A DNA stretch of 64,000 nucleotides. It comes from Rhyzopertha dominica (lineage: Eukaryota > Arthropoda > Insecta > Coleoptera > Bostrichidae). The notes beneath the pieces are model-generated. The model was not told the DNA's origin. It ran no database searches and saw only the letters and a list, made by a program, of their open reading frames with translations. The translations under genes were made by a program, and so were the position numbers. Below, piece after piece: positions 1 through 10,010 of the stretch (positions are counted from its first letter, which is position 1; each line of letters starts with the position of its first letter). The stretch lies in NCBI GenBank assembly GCA_025024175.1, contig QCXZ01000086.1:18442245-18506244 (forward strand). The letters run 5' to 3'.

Positions 1-199
1 CATTCACCACCGAATTTAACCTTGGCTAATGGTAAGAAATTATCTGGATATCGCAAATTAATGGTAAATATTGCATAAATAAATTACAACAATGTTCACG
101 TAACTTATGTATTAATATAGCACTTGATTGAAATAAGGCATTGAAAGAATTTAAAATGTCTCTTCTCTTCAATTCTTGCTGTTATTCCTTGCGTATATT

Positions 200-614
200 T
201 TTTTGTCCTATTTCATTTCTGAGTCTTTCTAAAGTTATAACGTCTTTTGTTTTTCTTGCTGGTTTTATCCTTACTTATTTTTTGTTAAAGTTTTGTCATC
301 ACCATGTAGTGGTGCGTATCTGCATTAGCACCTCTATAAGTTCTTACGTCTTCAATCGATGACTTGTGTTTTCTTGATACCAATATGTGATCTATTTGAT
401 TTTCTATTGTTTCTCTAGGTCTCATCTTTGTCATTCTATGTTCTTCTTTGTGTTTGATTCATGTACTGACTATTTCTATTCCCATTGTTGCTGCAAAATT
501 ACATATTCTCGTTCCATTGTCGTTTGTCTTTTCATGATGGGAATATTTTCCTGCTATTTCAGTTACATAATCTTCTTTCCCGATTTGTCCGTTAAAGTCA
601 CCCAGTACTATTAA
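200..614 (-). pseudogene. LINE endonuclease fragment, C-terminal part
   Basis: Read on the minus strand from 614 downward, this encodes the second half of an apurinic-type endonuclease from a non-LTR retrotransposon, which nicks target DNA for target-primed reverse transcription. Visible motifs are GDFNGQIGKEDYV (the catalytic DFN strand), NGTRICNFAATMGIEI, and IDHILVSRKHKSSIEDVRT, followed by a degraded H-Y-M-V block where the catalytic SDH should stand. One stop lies after EIVST and another after MTKL. The first half of the same domain lies at 1936-2490, with a mariner inserted between them. It resembles the endonucleases often annotated as craniofacial-development-protein-2-like in insects. 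The LINE clade is not certain. Confidence 0.7.
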
Positions 615-616
615 TA

Positions 617-1933
617 CGAGAGTAAATCAAATATAAGCCGACCTCCATCAATTTACAAACCGACTCGCATACTTTTTGCATCAGGGAATTATGCAGAAAC
701 GACACGGATTATTTTGAGAAGAGTGGCGACCCTTTCCATGCATTTCGCATAGTAACCGGTTTTCCCTTCCCTTTCTGTCAGTAGCGTGAAAGTTGAGCGA
801 GGCCATTGTACATGTTGCGTTTGCGCAACGGATAATCGTAAAGTTCCTCAGCAATGAAAACGTTGGGCCCGCTGAAATTTGGCAGAGACTCAAAGCACAG
901 TATGGGGAATGAACATTGTCAAAGACCCAGGTGAAAGTTTGGCATAAAGAATTTCTGCTAGGGTGTGAAACTGTGGAGGACAGGAACCATTTGAGACGCC
1001 CTAGAACAAGCGTCACACCGGGGAACGTCGCAGCTGTGGAAAACCTTATCGAAGACGATCGTCGCCTCACATTAGCAAAAATTGCATCAAAACTGGGCAT
1101 AAGTTATGGCAGTGTGCAGACAATAGTACGGAATGAGCTTCGGTACAGAAAAATTACTGCCGGATGGGTACCAAAGCTTCTGAATGACGACCAGAAAGCA
1201 GCACGCGTTGAAATTTCTCGGAGACTTCTTAGACGGTTTGAAGGTGAGGGGAACATGTTTTTGAATCGCATTCTCACCTGTGACGAGACGTGGGTTCACC
1301 ATTACACGCCGGAGACAGAGCCAGTAAGGAATGGCGCCGGCGCGACGAAAATGTTCCAGTCAAGGTCAAAACTCGTCTTTCCGCGGGAAAAGTTTTGGCC
1401 ACCGTTTTTTGGGACAACAGGGGCATTGTGCTCGTGGATTTTCTTCACGAGCGCAGAACAATCAATGCACAGTACTACTGCGAATTTCTTGACCGTGTTC
1501 GAGCTGCTTACCGGACCAAAAGATGACGTGTCCCCATTAGTAGCGTGTTTCTTTTCTACGACAATGCCCGGCCCCATACGGCTGCCCAAACTCGCNCAAA
1601 ATTGGAGAAAATGCATCGGACTACTGTGGAACATCTTCCCTACAGTCCTGGCCTCAGTCCTTGTGATTTCTATCTTTTTGATCCCCTAAAGGAGGCGCTT
1701 GGGGGCGAGCGTTTTGACAGTGATCAATAAGTAAAGCAATTCGTGCGCAATTGGCTTAATACGCGTCCCCAAACATTTTTCAATGCCGGCATTAGTATGC
1801 TCCCGCGACGTTGGGGGAAATGCATAGAGCGCGAAGCAAACTATATAGAAAAATGAAATGTACTGAATTTTGAATCTCTTGTTTAAATAAAAAAGAAATT
1901 GATGGAGGTCGGTTTATATTTGATTCACCCTCG
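617..1933 (+). mobile_element. mariner transposon, complete ends, TA target duplication
   Basis: A 1317-bp element bounded by inverted repeats of about 38 bp (617-654 and 1896-1933, a few mismatches) and flanked by TA at 615-616 and 1934-1935. It interrupts the LINE endonuclease reading frame, so it inserted after the LINE. Internally it carries a broken DD34D transposase on the plus strand. Both ends are intact, so it could in principle be mobilised in trans by a related transposase. Confidence 0.92.
790..1730 (+). pseudogene. mariner transposase (DD34D), frameshifted
   Basis: The transposase would bind the inverted repeats, excise the element and reinsert it at TA. The N-terminal helix-turn-helix region is readable from about 800 (IWQRLKAQYG, then a TGA at about 909), followed by VKVWHKEFLLG and an RRP linker. 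The catalytic residues are all visible: D in LTCDETWVHHYTPE, D in FLFYDNARPHTA, and D in YSPGLSPCDFYLF. Thirty-four residues separate the second and third, which defines the mariner family. At least two frame changes (near 1320 and 1540), one stop and one ambiguous base make it non-functional. The remaining ORFs in this interval are shadows. Confidence 0.88.
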
Positions 1934-1935
1934 TA

Positions 1936-2490
1936 CATCTTGTTTTGGTATTTATTCACATGTTTTTTCTACTTCATCATACATCTCTTCCCCATGTTTC
2001 TCATCTGCCTCTTCTGTTGGTTAATGAAAGATTAGTTAAATGGTCTCGCATGGATTCTTGTGTACGCTACTCTTCCACTAACCGCTTTAAATTCAAGTAT
2101 TGCGTTTTTAACTTCTTCATTATCATGAAAGCCACTCAATTTCTACCCTGTTTATCTTCCCCTTGCTCTTGTATCCCATCCATTTACTATATTTAGTTTT
2201 TTGCATTTGGTTCGGACAATGTATTTGTGGTCCTGTCCCATCTCCAGACTGCCGTCCACCGTGATTTTATTATATCCGACTATAACATACTTTCCTTTCC
2301 CTTTCTCTTCCAATGCTTTTACTCTTATGATTTTTTGTTTTTCTCTTTCATATTTGGTGAAGTCATCATTAATATATACTCTGATATCCGTTATCTGCTT
2401 CAATTTTGCTTTGTTCTGCATAACTTCTCGCTTGTCATCTACAAATCCATTACCTATTACAAAATATCTAACTTAATAGGTCCTCAATAA
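1936..2490 (-). pseudogene. LINE ORF with endonuclease, N-terminal part
   Basis: Minus-strand coding remnant that joins the 200-614 fragment across the mariner. At 2421-2152 it has the linker seen upstream of the endonuclease in this LINE type: IYINDDFTKYEREKQK, then KGKYVIVGYNKITVDG. From about 2150 to 1936 it continues in shifting frames into the endonuclease core (VSGRVAYTRIHARPFN, then INQQKRQMRNMGKR). Several stops are present. No reverse transcriptase is seen next to it, so the element is truncated on both sides. Confidence 0.65.
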
Positions 2491-2510
2491 ACGGGATTCT
2501 CTTATCTCTA

Positions 2511-3585
2511 TTAGTTTGTATACCGTATAATATTCTTTGCTTTGAAACAAAAATCAACGGCATCTAATACCCATAATGTTTTGTACGTATAATTATTGAT
2601 GATAACGTATGCAGCCGTTACATTTATTAGTGATCCTATCACGAGTATGTATGGTTGAACGGTTTGGACATATTTAAACATTGTTACATCTTTTGTGGTT
2701 TCGATTGCACTAGCTGAATTTATTAGTACCATTAAGTTGTGGTGACATTCTGTTACTGATGGTTTCCAATGTTTGTTTCCTGGTAGCCTTGATGGCCCTT
2801 TTGGAGGTAGTAGAGCTGGTAACAAAAATATAACATAAGAGCAACTTTGGAATCTGCAACAAATAAATATAATAAAAAATTGATGAAATGCTGCTTTTTT
2901 ATAAATTTACCTCTTGTTATACTCGAATTTATTAATTCTAAAAGCGAAACCTCAGCCTGTGTCAGTTTTGACCGTCCCTGGTTCAATATTGTTCCAAATA
3001 AGTTTTCATACTGCCCTTCTAAGTCTTCAAGTGGCGGAGCATAAATCTGTTGAAAATCATAAGTTACCTATAAGTTTATTATTTAATTATGGATTACAGA
3101 ACAAGCATTTATACAAAACTTGTAAATGGAATGGAAGTAAGAATTTAGGATGGCAATGCCATCTGTCAGCATTACACTGACATGATGACAAAGCCACCTA
3201 GCTGCCTATATATGGAATATTTTTACAAGTATCTCAAATACTATCCAAATGAAGTGTTTGGCATTTATTAGATATTTAAGTGATACGAGGTTCGAAATGC
3301 CTGCATGGTCGCCACAAAATACCAGAAATCGTGAAGTACCACATTGGAAGGTCTTTTTTGCTGCACTAGTTGAAGGTATTATAGTATCATCATCACTAAC
3401 ACTGCTGGTAAAAACTTCAGTGACATTTGAAATTGCTGTTGGTGAGGCAATGTAGAGGGGCATTTCTGTTACTGAAGTACCGGAACACACAGTAATAATC
3501 AGGAGATTTATAGTGTTTACAAACGGTGCTTCCTTTAGTACTTTTTCAGTTGGGTGAAGCAAGCAATCTTCATCAATTTCCTCGT
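2511..3585 (-). CDS. Unrecognised protein, three consecutive exons
   Basis: Three minus-strand exons with matching phases: 3585-3287 (acceptor AG, donor GTATCA, ends phase 0), 3046-2911 (ends phase 1, donor GTAAAT) and 2815-2511 (acceptor CAG, ends at a stop). The middle exon begins IYAPPLEDLEGQYENLF. The last contains KHWKPSVTECHHNL and then AYVIINNYTYKTLWVLDAVD. This last motif recurs in diverged form at 48.1-48.3 kb and 50.4-50.6 kb, where it sits near C2H2 fingers, so I infer a repeated transposon-linked protein family rather than a unique host gene. The function is unknown. The upstream exon or exons are not certain; 5831-5640 is a candidate. Confidence 0.5.
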
Positions 3586-3828
3586 CTATAGAAGTACAAC
3601 AAATATAGCAATTTTAAATTTTTGCATGACAGTTAAACATTTGGATCTCAGTTATACTGTAAAAGTTTCTCTATGACTGTATTGAATTCTAGAACATCAT
3701 TAGGCCTGTTTCTCTTTTCTTTATTAAAGTTGATATTAGCAAAACACAAGGTGACACTACCTTAAAGTACACTCAGAAAAATATGTGGTTAAAGTAGCTA
3801 AAATTTTGGTGATCCTCACAATATTGTA

Positions 3829-5086
3829 TTGGGTTGGCAGCTAAGTCATTGCCGATTTCAAATAAGAAGGCAAATTCAGAATTTTTGTTTAAAAATATTC
3901 AATTAGATATTGCCCGTTCTTGTCGATGACCTTTTTCCATCGTTCTGGCAGCGTAAAAATTCCCCGTTCGTAAAATGTCTGGTCTTTGCTATTAAAAAAC
4001 TGAATTAGGTGTGATCTGACATCATCCGCGTTGTTAAAAATTTTACCATTTAAAGAGTTTTGCATGGAACGAAACAAATGGTAATCCGAAGGCGCAAGGT
4101 CAGGGCTATATGGTGGGTGTGACAAAACATCCCAACTTAGTTCCAATAATTTTTGCCGAGTAACCAAAGATGTGTGGGGCCTTACGTTATCATGATGGAA
4201 AACAACACCCTTCCGATTTGATAATACCGGCCGCTTTTCTTCAATTGCATCCTTCAGTTTGTCGAGTTGTTCAACATACACATTTGAATTTATCGTTTGG
4301 TTCTGTGGCATGAGTTCAAAATACAAAATTCCTTTGTAATCCCACCAGACTGACAGCATAATCTTTTTTGGTGATCTCTGCTTTTGATGCTGTTTGGGCT
4401 AGTTGATCTTGCTTCACCCACGATCTCTTGCGAGTAACATTGTTATAAACTATCCACTTTTCGTCGCCAGTAACTAGGTTCTTCAGAAATGGATCACTTT
4501 CATTGCGTTTCAGTAGCGAATCACAGATGCTAATCCGTTGCGTCAAATGAATTTCCTTTAGCTGGTGAGGGATCCATGAATCAAGTTTCTTGACATAACC
4601 AAGGGTTTTTAATTTTTTTCAATGCATGTATGCGACACATTGAGTTTCTCTGCAATGTCTCGTGTTGTGCTGTGACGATCTGAATCGATAATGGCCTTGA
4701 TATGGGTTTCATCCACTTCGACTGGGCGGCCAGATCGTTGTGCATTTTTCAGAGAAAAATCATCGGAACGAAATCTTTCAAACCAATTTCGACACTGCCT
4801 TTCTTTTAAGACTTCATCTACATATACGACACATAACTTCTTTTGTACTTGGGATTCGCTCTTGTCTTTCCGGAAGTAATACAATAAAATGTGTCGGAAG
4901 TGCACGTCCTGTTCTTCCAATTTAAATTGGGATATAAAATAAATAAATTTTTTTACTAATTAAACGTAGAAGTCCATACAGTAAGAAAAAAATATAGGTT
5001 AGATGCTCTGGCCACGTTAACAAAACAAAAGAAAGTGTAGAGTGAATCTATCGACAAAAACGGCAATGACTTAGTTGCCAACCCAA
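3829..5086 (-). mobile_element. mariner transposon, mellifera-like
   Basis: A 1258-bp element with 26-bp inverted repeats (3829-3854 and 5061-5086, one mismatch) beginning TTGGGTTGGC, flanked by TA at 3827-3828 and 5087-5088. The end sequence and the encoded protein resemble the mellifera-type mariners that are also the source of SETMAR-like annotations. It lies between candidate exons of the unrecognised minus-strand gene at 2.5-5.8 kb, in the same orientation. Confidence 0.92.
3889..4920 (-). pseudogene. mariner transposase (DD34D)
   Basis: Begins MEEQDVHFRHILLYYF, a typical start for this subfamily. The paired helix-turn-helix region follows (RSGRPVEVDETHIKAI, then STTRDIAEKLNVSHTCI). The catalytic aspartates are in VTGDEKWIVYNNV, VFHHDNVRPHT and YSPDLAPSDYHLF, with 34 residues between the last two. 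A TAA at about 4609 interrupts the DNA-binding half, and a single-base frame change near 4360 precedes SVWWDYKGILYFEL. The C-terminus (ERWKKVIDKNGQYL) is complete. It is inactive, but the decay is limited. Confidence 0.9.
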
Positions 5087-5089
5087 TAT

Positions 5090-5460
5090 ATTCAGTATAG
5101 AGACAAACATATATTTTGTTATTGCGACCTAAACTGTATTGTAACAATATATGGTATTATACGATCTCAGTTATTTCAACGGTATTTACATTGTACAGGT
5201 TACAATAAAATATGGTATACAGTACTATAAAATTTGCATGGGAAAAGTTATTACTGTTTTATGTTAGCTATATTGTATGTCAATAGTCTCTACACACCTT
5301 TGTCAAGTCAACGACATTAATTTGCAACAAGAGCAATTCTAATAGTGAAATGTTTTTACTTACCCTGTTGTAGCACCAGTGCCATATAGTAACGACACAT
5401 CGGTGTGATTCGATTACCGTTATTTGTATGCACAAAAACACTTTTACAATTGATGCCATT
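5090..5460. other. AT-rich spacer, nothing recognised
   Basis: Sequence between the mariner and the candidate exon. No ORF with a recognisable product, repeat or promoter was seen. Confidence 0.4.
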
Positions 5461-5639
5461 ATTTATATCATAAACCCAACACACACATATATAATGTATT
5501 CTAGTAGTTCAGATCTGTTATTCACTGTCACAGAATTTGTATGATCAGATTCACAGGAAAAATAAAATGCACCGGTGGTAAAAGTCGTGTATAATGAAAA
5601 AAAAAAAGAAAAAAAATGCCAATACAGACAATAATAATA

Positions 5640-5831
5640 ACATGTAAAAAAAGCTTCTGGGTTTTCCACAGTCAAAGTACTTGGAGATGACGATACATCG
5701 AACAGTACTACTGCTATATCCGAAAAAGAATACTTTTCATGCTTTTGTTTAAATTTAACCCTATCCCCAACTTTTGGAATCACCTCTTTAGTGGCGGGTT
5801 CATCTAAACATTTGAATGCTTCGATATCCAC
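5640..5831 (-). CDS. Possible exon of an unrecognised gene
   Basis: An open minus-strand stretch reads VGDRVKFKQKHEKYSFSD, then SSSPSTLTVENPEAFF, and runs into low-complexity TTATTATT sequence at about 5640. Codon choice and amino-acid composition look coding up to that point. A pyrimidine-rich tract and AG precede 5834, so it may be an internal exon. It lies upstream, on the same strand, of the three-exon gene at 2511-3585, with a mariner between them. I could not find a convincing donor, so membership in that gene is only inferred. Confidence 0.3.
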
Positions 5832-6149
5832 ATTTTCTTATGTAAAAACAGCATAAAGTAAGTAAATAAGTTTTTGTAAACAGTTCGTTCATGCAATGTC
5901 AACGTAGTTTACAGGTGTTAATTGATTTAATTTTATAGCTTCTGGAGCTGAGTCTTAGGATGATTCTAGATAAAAATATATAATCCGTGTCCAAAACGTC
6001 TTCATTAGAACATATTAAACTATTTGGGTATATTTAATTTTTTCTGATATTTATAAAACCTCTGTGTATATTTTGGTAGCAATTAGTGCATGGCCAGTTA
6101 TTATCTAATTTGTTTTTTTTTCGAAATTGGTGCGTCAATTAAATTTTTT

Positions 6150-7445
6150 TTAAAATATTTTTATTGGGAAATGTTTGTCTTTGTAAGTCGTTTACATAGG
6201 TACCTTCACCAAGTTTTAACAAAACATCTACTGAGGTTTTGCAAATATACAAAAATCGACTTTATAAAAGTTCAGCATTTTGTAATGACGAAGACGTTTT
6301 CGATTGGGAATATATTGTCCAAATAAGATTTGAAGTTGATGTTGTTTTGACACCAGAACAGCCAGAAAAGGAAGACGTCCTTTTTCTTCTTTTTCCATTT
6401 TCACATTAATGTTAGTGAACGAGAATTTAAAGTTTCCAAAAACTTATCAATATTATATATTCTGGTGTTAAATACAGCACAACCATTATCCAAGTAACGT
6501 AGCCATATCCGAGGAAAATATTGGTTTTCGTTTTCAAGGTCGGTTTCAAAACGGCCCATAAATAAATTTGCCGGAAAAGGGGAAAGACTATTTTCCATGG
6601 CAGTCCCTTCGTATTGTTCGAAAAACTCTTTGTTAATCTGGAAACAGTTCTGGGACATGCATAAAGATGTCAGTTTAATGTATTCTTGAATTTGGATTTG
6701 TTTAATATTATTACTGGCCAATAGCTCCTCAATATATTTTAACGTTACTTCTATGGGTACACTAGGAAATAAGGATGTTACATCAAAAGAAATGAGTCGT
6801 TCGCCCTCCTCAAGTTTAATGTTTTTATATTTTTTTTTATAAACTAGCGAATTTTTTACCGAGAAATCTAAGTGGGTGAGTTAATAAATGAAACAATAGG
6901 CCTCACCGATTTACCTGTTTTGTGTATCTTAGGCCAGGACATACACTTTAGGCATTGTTGGATTGGAAACAAGTAGCTTATATTTTAAAGCAGGTGTAAT
7001 AAGATTTTGACACTTAGCAATAACATTTTTTGTTTTTTGAATTAATTTGGGCAATGGGTTTCGAAGTAGTTTGTTATATGGACTTTTTTCGAGAAGGTCA
7101 TTGACCCTTTAAAAATAGTCCTCTTTATCCAATATCACAATCTTACCTTTGTCAGCTTTCAGATAAAAAACAGTTTTTATCCGTGAGGCCTTTAATGATA
7201 TTATGATCTTTTGTTTTCTCTTGTTTTGTGTTATTGTTTAAATTATTCCTTATTTGAATTTTACATGAGTTTCTAATATAGTCCTTATCGGAAGAATCAT
7301 ATACCAGCTATGATTTCAGAAACCGGTGGGTTTCTATACGGTAAATTAAATTTCATACCTTTATTAAGAAACGCTATTTCTTTTTTACTAAAAGTCTCAA
7401 GTAGAAGGCTGTCACAGCAGCTGGCTCACTCATTTGCATATTAGC
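6150..7445 (-). pseudogene. Penelope-like element reverse transcriptase remnant
   Basis: The minus strand carries an eroded Penelope-like RT, which copies RNA at a free 3' end. In order from 7445: the 5' edge (MQMSEPAAVTAFY), NKGMKFNLPYRNPPVSEI, ADKGKIVILDKEDYF, NPLPKLIQKTKNVIAKCQ, SFDVTSLFPSVPIEVTLKYI, FFEQYEGTAMENSLSPFPAN, and a degraded catalytic box RYLDNGCAVFNTRIYNIDKF where functional copies have Y-V-D-D. The sequence continues to about 6150 in shifted frames. Frameshifts and the loss of the second catalytic aspartate make it inactive. Its 5' edge (7405-7450) matches 39.80-39.85 kb almost exactly. No GIY-YIG endonuclease is visible here. Confidence 0.8.
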
Positions 7446-7449
7446 CTGT

Positions 7450-7900
7450 ATGAGCATGTGTAATTCGCTGTTGCAATTAAAAAAATTGAAAAAAAATTGA
7501 TTTTTTTCTTTTTGCAGAATTCTTGCATATGGTGGTATTGGATGTGGAATATGATATTATGACTAGAATTTGCATGTTGATGAATAGTATTAGCGAGTTC
7601 ATTAGGCGTATTTTCGCAAAAAAAATCATTTTTTCTCGGATTAATGAGCTGTTTTTTTTCTTTTTAAGAGGATAATTTTTTATCTTCTCTGTATAAGTTA
7701 TAGAAACGGGATTTGATCCGAATGTTTTTTTGTCTAAGGAAGCTTTTTTGAACTCATTTAAATATTACTTACCCTTTTCAGTGGCATATACACACTTGAA
7801 AACAAAAACTCACTTTACACATCACTTTTTTCGAGCTGGAATGGTAGGACAACAGCGAAAGACATACATGTAGACTAGGAATATTTTTTATTTTACTTCC
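7450..7900. other. AT-rich spacer upstream of the Penelope remnant
   Basis: Poly-A and poly-T runs and no coding potential. It should contain the 5' non-coding part of the Penelope copy. I looked for a hammerhead core (CTGATGA with GAAA), which some Penelope LTRs carry, and did not find one. Confidence 0.3.
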
Positions 7901-7905
7901 TATTA

Positions 7906-9455
7906 CAGGGTGTCTCAAAATTGACGCCCGTCCTTTGAGAATATGAATCGGGGGGGCTAAATCAAATCGAAATGTAAGAATAAAAAAATTGCGTTTAGGC
8001 CATGGTTACCGAGTTATCGATAAAAAAACACAGATCTGAAAGACAACCTTTAAACTCTATTAAAAACAAATAATTGTTACAAAACAAAAAATTAGNTTAC
8101 AAAACATGTTCAACCACNTCGCCGTCTACCTCAATACAAACGTTTGCACGATTTATCATTGAATCACGCACCCTCTGTAGCATGTTATCGTCTATAAGTG
8201 TCACAGCAGCGTGAATACGAGCCATTACATCTTCCGGGTTCTCAACAGGTTCCAAGTACACCTTTTCTTTCAAGAATCCCCAGAAGAAAAAATCTAAAGG
8301 ATTTAGATCCGGGGATCTAGGAGGCCATAGCACGGGTCCACCCCTTCCAATCCAGCAGTCTGGGAATTTTTGATCTAGTAAAGTTCGCACTTGTCTACCA
8401 TAATGTGCAGGGGCACCATCAAGTTGGAACCAACAATTCAATCTAGTTGCTAATGGAACTTCTTCTAGCAATGGCAGTGGTAAATTGTCATTTAAAAAAT
8501 GAAAATACGAGTCTGAATTAAGTCGGTTAGGTAAAATGTTTGGACCGATTACATTATTATTTAATAATCCAGCCCAAATGTTTACTGACCATCGTCTTTG
8601 GTGGCATCTTTTACGTATTATATGGGGGTTTTCCTCACTCCATTTATGTAAATTATGGTTATTTATGATTCCTTCCAGCGTAAATGTACACTCATCAGTA
8701 AACATAATATTTTCTATAAAATGAGGATCATTGTTTACGCTATCCAATAACCATCTACAAAAATTAATCCGAAGCTCCCTATCTCCTTCATGTAAAACTT
8801 GAACTTTTTGAGGTCTAAAGGGATATAAGCCATTCCTTCTTAATAATCTACGAATGGTATCTTTTTTAAAATGAGTTTGTCTCGATGCAACTCGAAGACT
8901 TGTACCAGGTTCCGCTTCAACAAAATTAAGAATTAGCTCTTCTTGGACGACGTTGAGCGTAGGACGACGTCCCCCCTTATTTAATCTGGGATTTAAATTA
9001 CCTGTTGCCAGTAATCTTTGTTCAACCCGTCGTATAGTTTTTGCATCAGGATGCCGTCGATCAGGGAATTTTACTGCATATGCTCTAGCTGCACTGGTGG
9101 CATTATCATTATACGCACCTAATACTTTTAACATATCAACGTATTCTCGATTGGAATAATAACGTTCCATTTTTAAAACAAGTAACCGGATGGAATAGTT
9201 AATACTTATAAATGACAGAAGTTGACAGAACTAATAATAAACATTTAACAATCACCATAGCCACCTATGCCAGTCATTTGTTTTAAGCCGACTTCGTTTT
9301 CAGTACAGTTTAAATATGGACTTTCAGATCTTTGTTTTTTATCAATAACTCGGTAACCTTGGACAAAACGAAATTTTTTTATTCTTTGGTTTCAATTTGT
9401 TTTAACCCCAAGATTCATATTCTCAAAGGACGGGCGTCAATTTTGAGACACCCTG
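7906..9455 (-). mobile_element. rosa-type (DD41D) Tc1/mariner transposon, apparently complete
   Basis: A 1550-bp element with perfect 44-bp inverted repeats (7906-7949 and 9412-9455) beginning CAGGGTGTCTCAAAATTGAC, flanked by TA (7904-7905 and 9456-9457). Similarity between the two ends continues imperfectly for roughly 155 bp, so the full arms are long. It carries one uninterrupted transposase ORF. It sits exactly where the minus-strand RING gene appears to end: the reading frame of that gene's last exon runs into the element's right repeat. Confidence 0.94.
8097..9170 (-). CDS. rosa/DD41D transposase, intact ORF
   Basis: A 357-residue transposase starting MERYYSNREYVDMLKVLG. The N-terminal helix-turn-helix pair is followed by GGRRPTLNVVQEE. 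The catalytic D residues are in IMFTDECTFTLEG, NCWFQLDGAPAHYG and PPRSPDLNPLDFFFWG. I count 41 residues between the second and third, the DD41D signature assigned to the rosa family. The frame is open from ATG to TAA, with one ambiguous base near the C-terminus. With matching terminal repeats this is the best candidate in the window for a recently active transposon. Host proteins are not needed for this family's chemistry as far as is known. Confidence 0.93.
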   Translation of the reverse strand: MERYYSNREYVDMLKVLGAYNDNATSAARAYAVKFPDRRHPDAKTIRRVEQRLLATGNLNPRLNKGGRRPTLNVVQEELILNFVEAEPGTSLRVASRQTHFKKDTIRRLLRRNGLYPFRPQKVQVLHEGDRELRINFCRWLLDSVNNDPHFIENIMFTDECTFTLEGIINNHNLHKWSEENPHIIRKRCHQRRWSVNIWAGLLNNNVIGPNILPNRLNSDSYFHFLNDNLPLPLLEEVPLATRLNCWFQLDGAPAHYGRQVRTLLDQKFPDCWIGRGGPVLWPPRSPDLNPLDFFFWGFLKEKVYLEPVENPEDVMARIHAAVTLIDDNMLQRVRDSMINRANVCIEVDGXVVEHVL

Positions 9456-10010
9456 TATATGCATATATACATACATATTTAAATACTAAAAGAAAGGATA
9501 TGGAGGATAAGGAGGAGGAGAAGGCATAGGGATGCGGATGATAGCACTCAGGTTCTGCAACAAAAAAAGAAAAAACATGGTATAAGTATTAACAAAAATT
9601 ATATAGAAGAAAAACTTTTACCTCTATGACAATGCTGTTTCCCTAGCCGCATTGGCCCTACATGCGGCAGTTGCTGATACTCCTGAGACGCTAAATGTTG
9701 TATTACCATGTCGTANAAGCTATCTAATGAGAAAAAAAGCATGGGANTAGGTTTTTTCTCTAAATTAAGAAAGACTTATTTACCTCTAAAAGGATAGCTC
9801 CCTACCATGGGCTGCCACCGATGCTCATGTATCTGATGTGGAATGGTTGCATCTAAATAATAATAATAATAATAATAGGTCTTTATTGTGTAATCATATA
9901 CACAGGCGAAGTCTAGCATAACTATTCTACTTAATCTGTGTACAGAAATCAGTAAACTTAAAGGTAAGATAACAGAAAAAAAGAGAACCTATCAATGATA
10001 AACGTAAAAA

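Noticed and set aside
141..614. Plus-strand hydrophobic ORFs as membrane proteins
   Set aside because: They are antisense to the LINE endonuclease; Phe and Ser richness comes from reading A-rich coding strands backwards.
5463..5640. C-terminal part of the ORF beyond ENPEAFF
   Set aside because: After 5640 the frame is TTATTATT and poly-pyrimidine sequence, most likely intron, so it was left out of the exon.
7450..7900. Hammerhead ribozyme in the Penelope leader
   Set aside because: No CTGATGA and GAAA core with plausible stems was found on either strand by eye.
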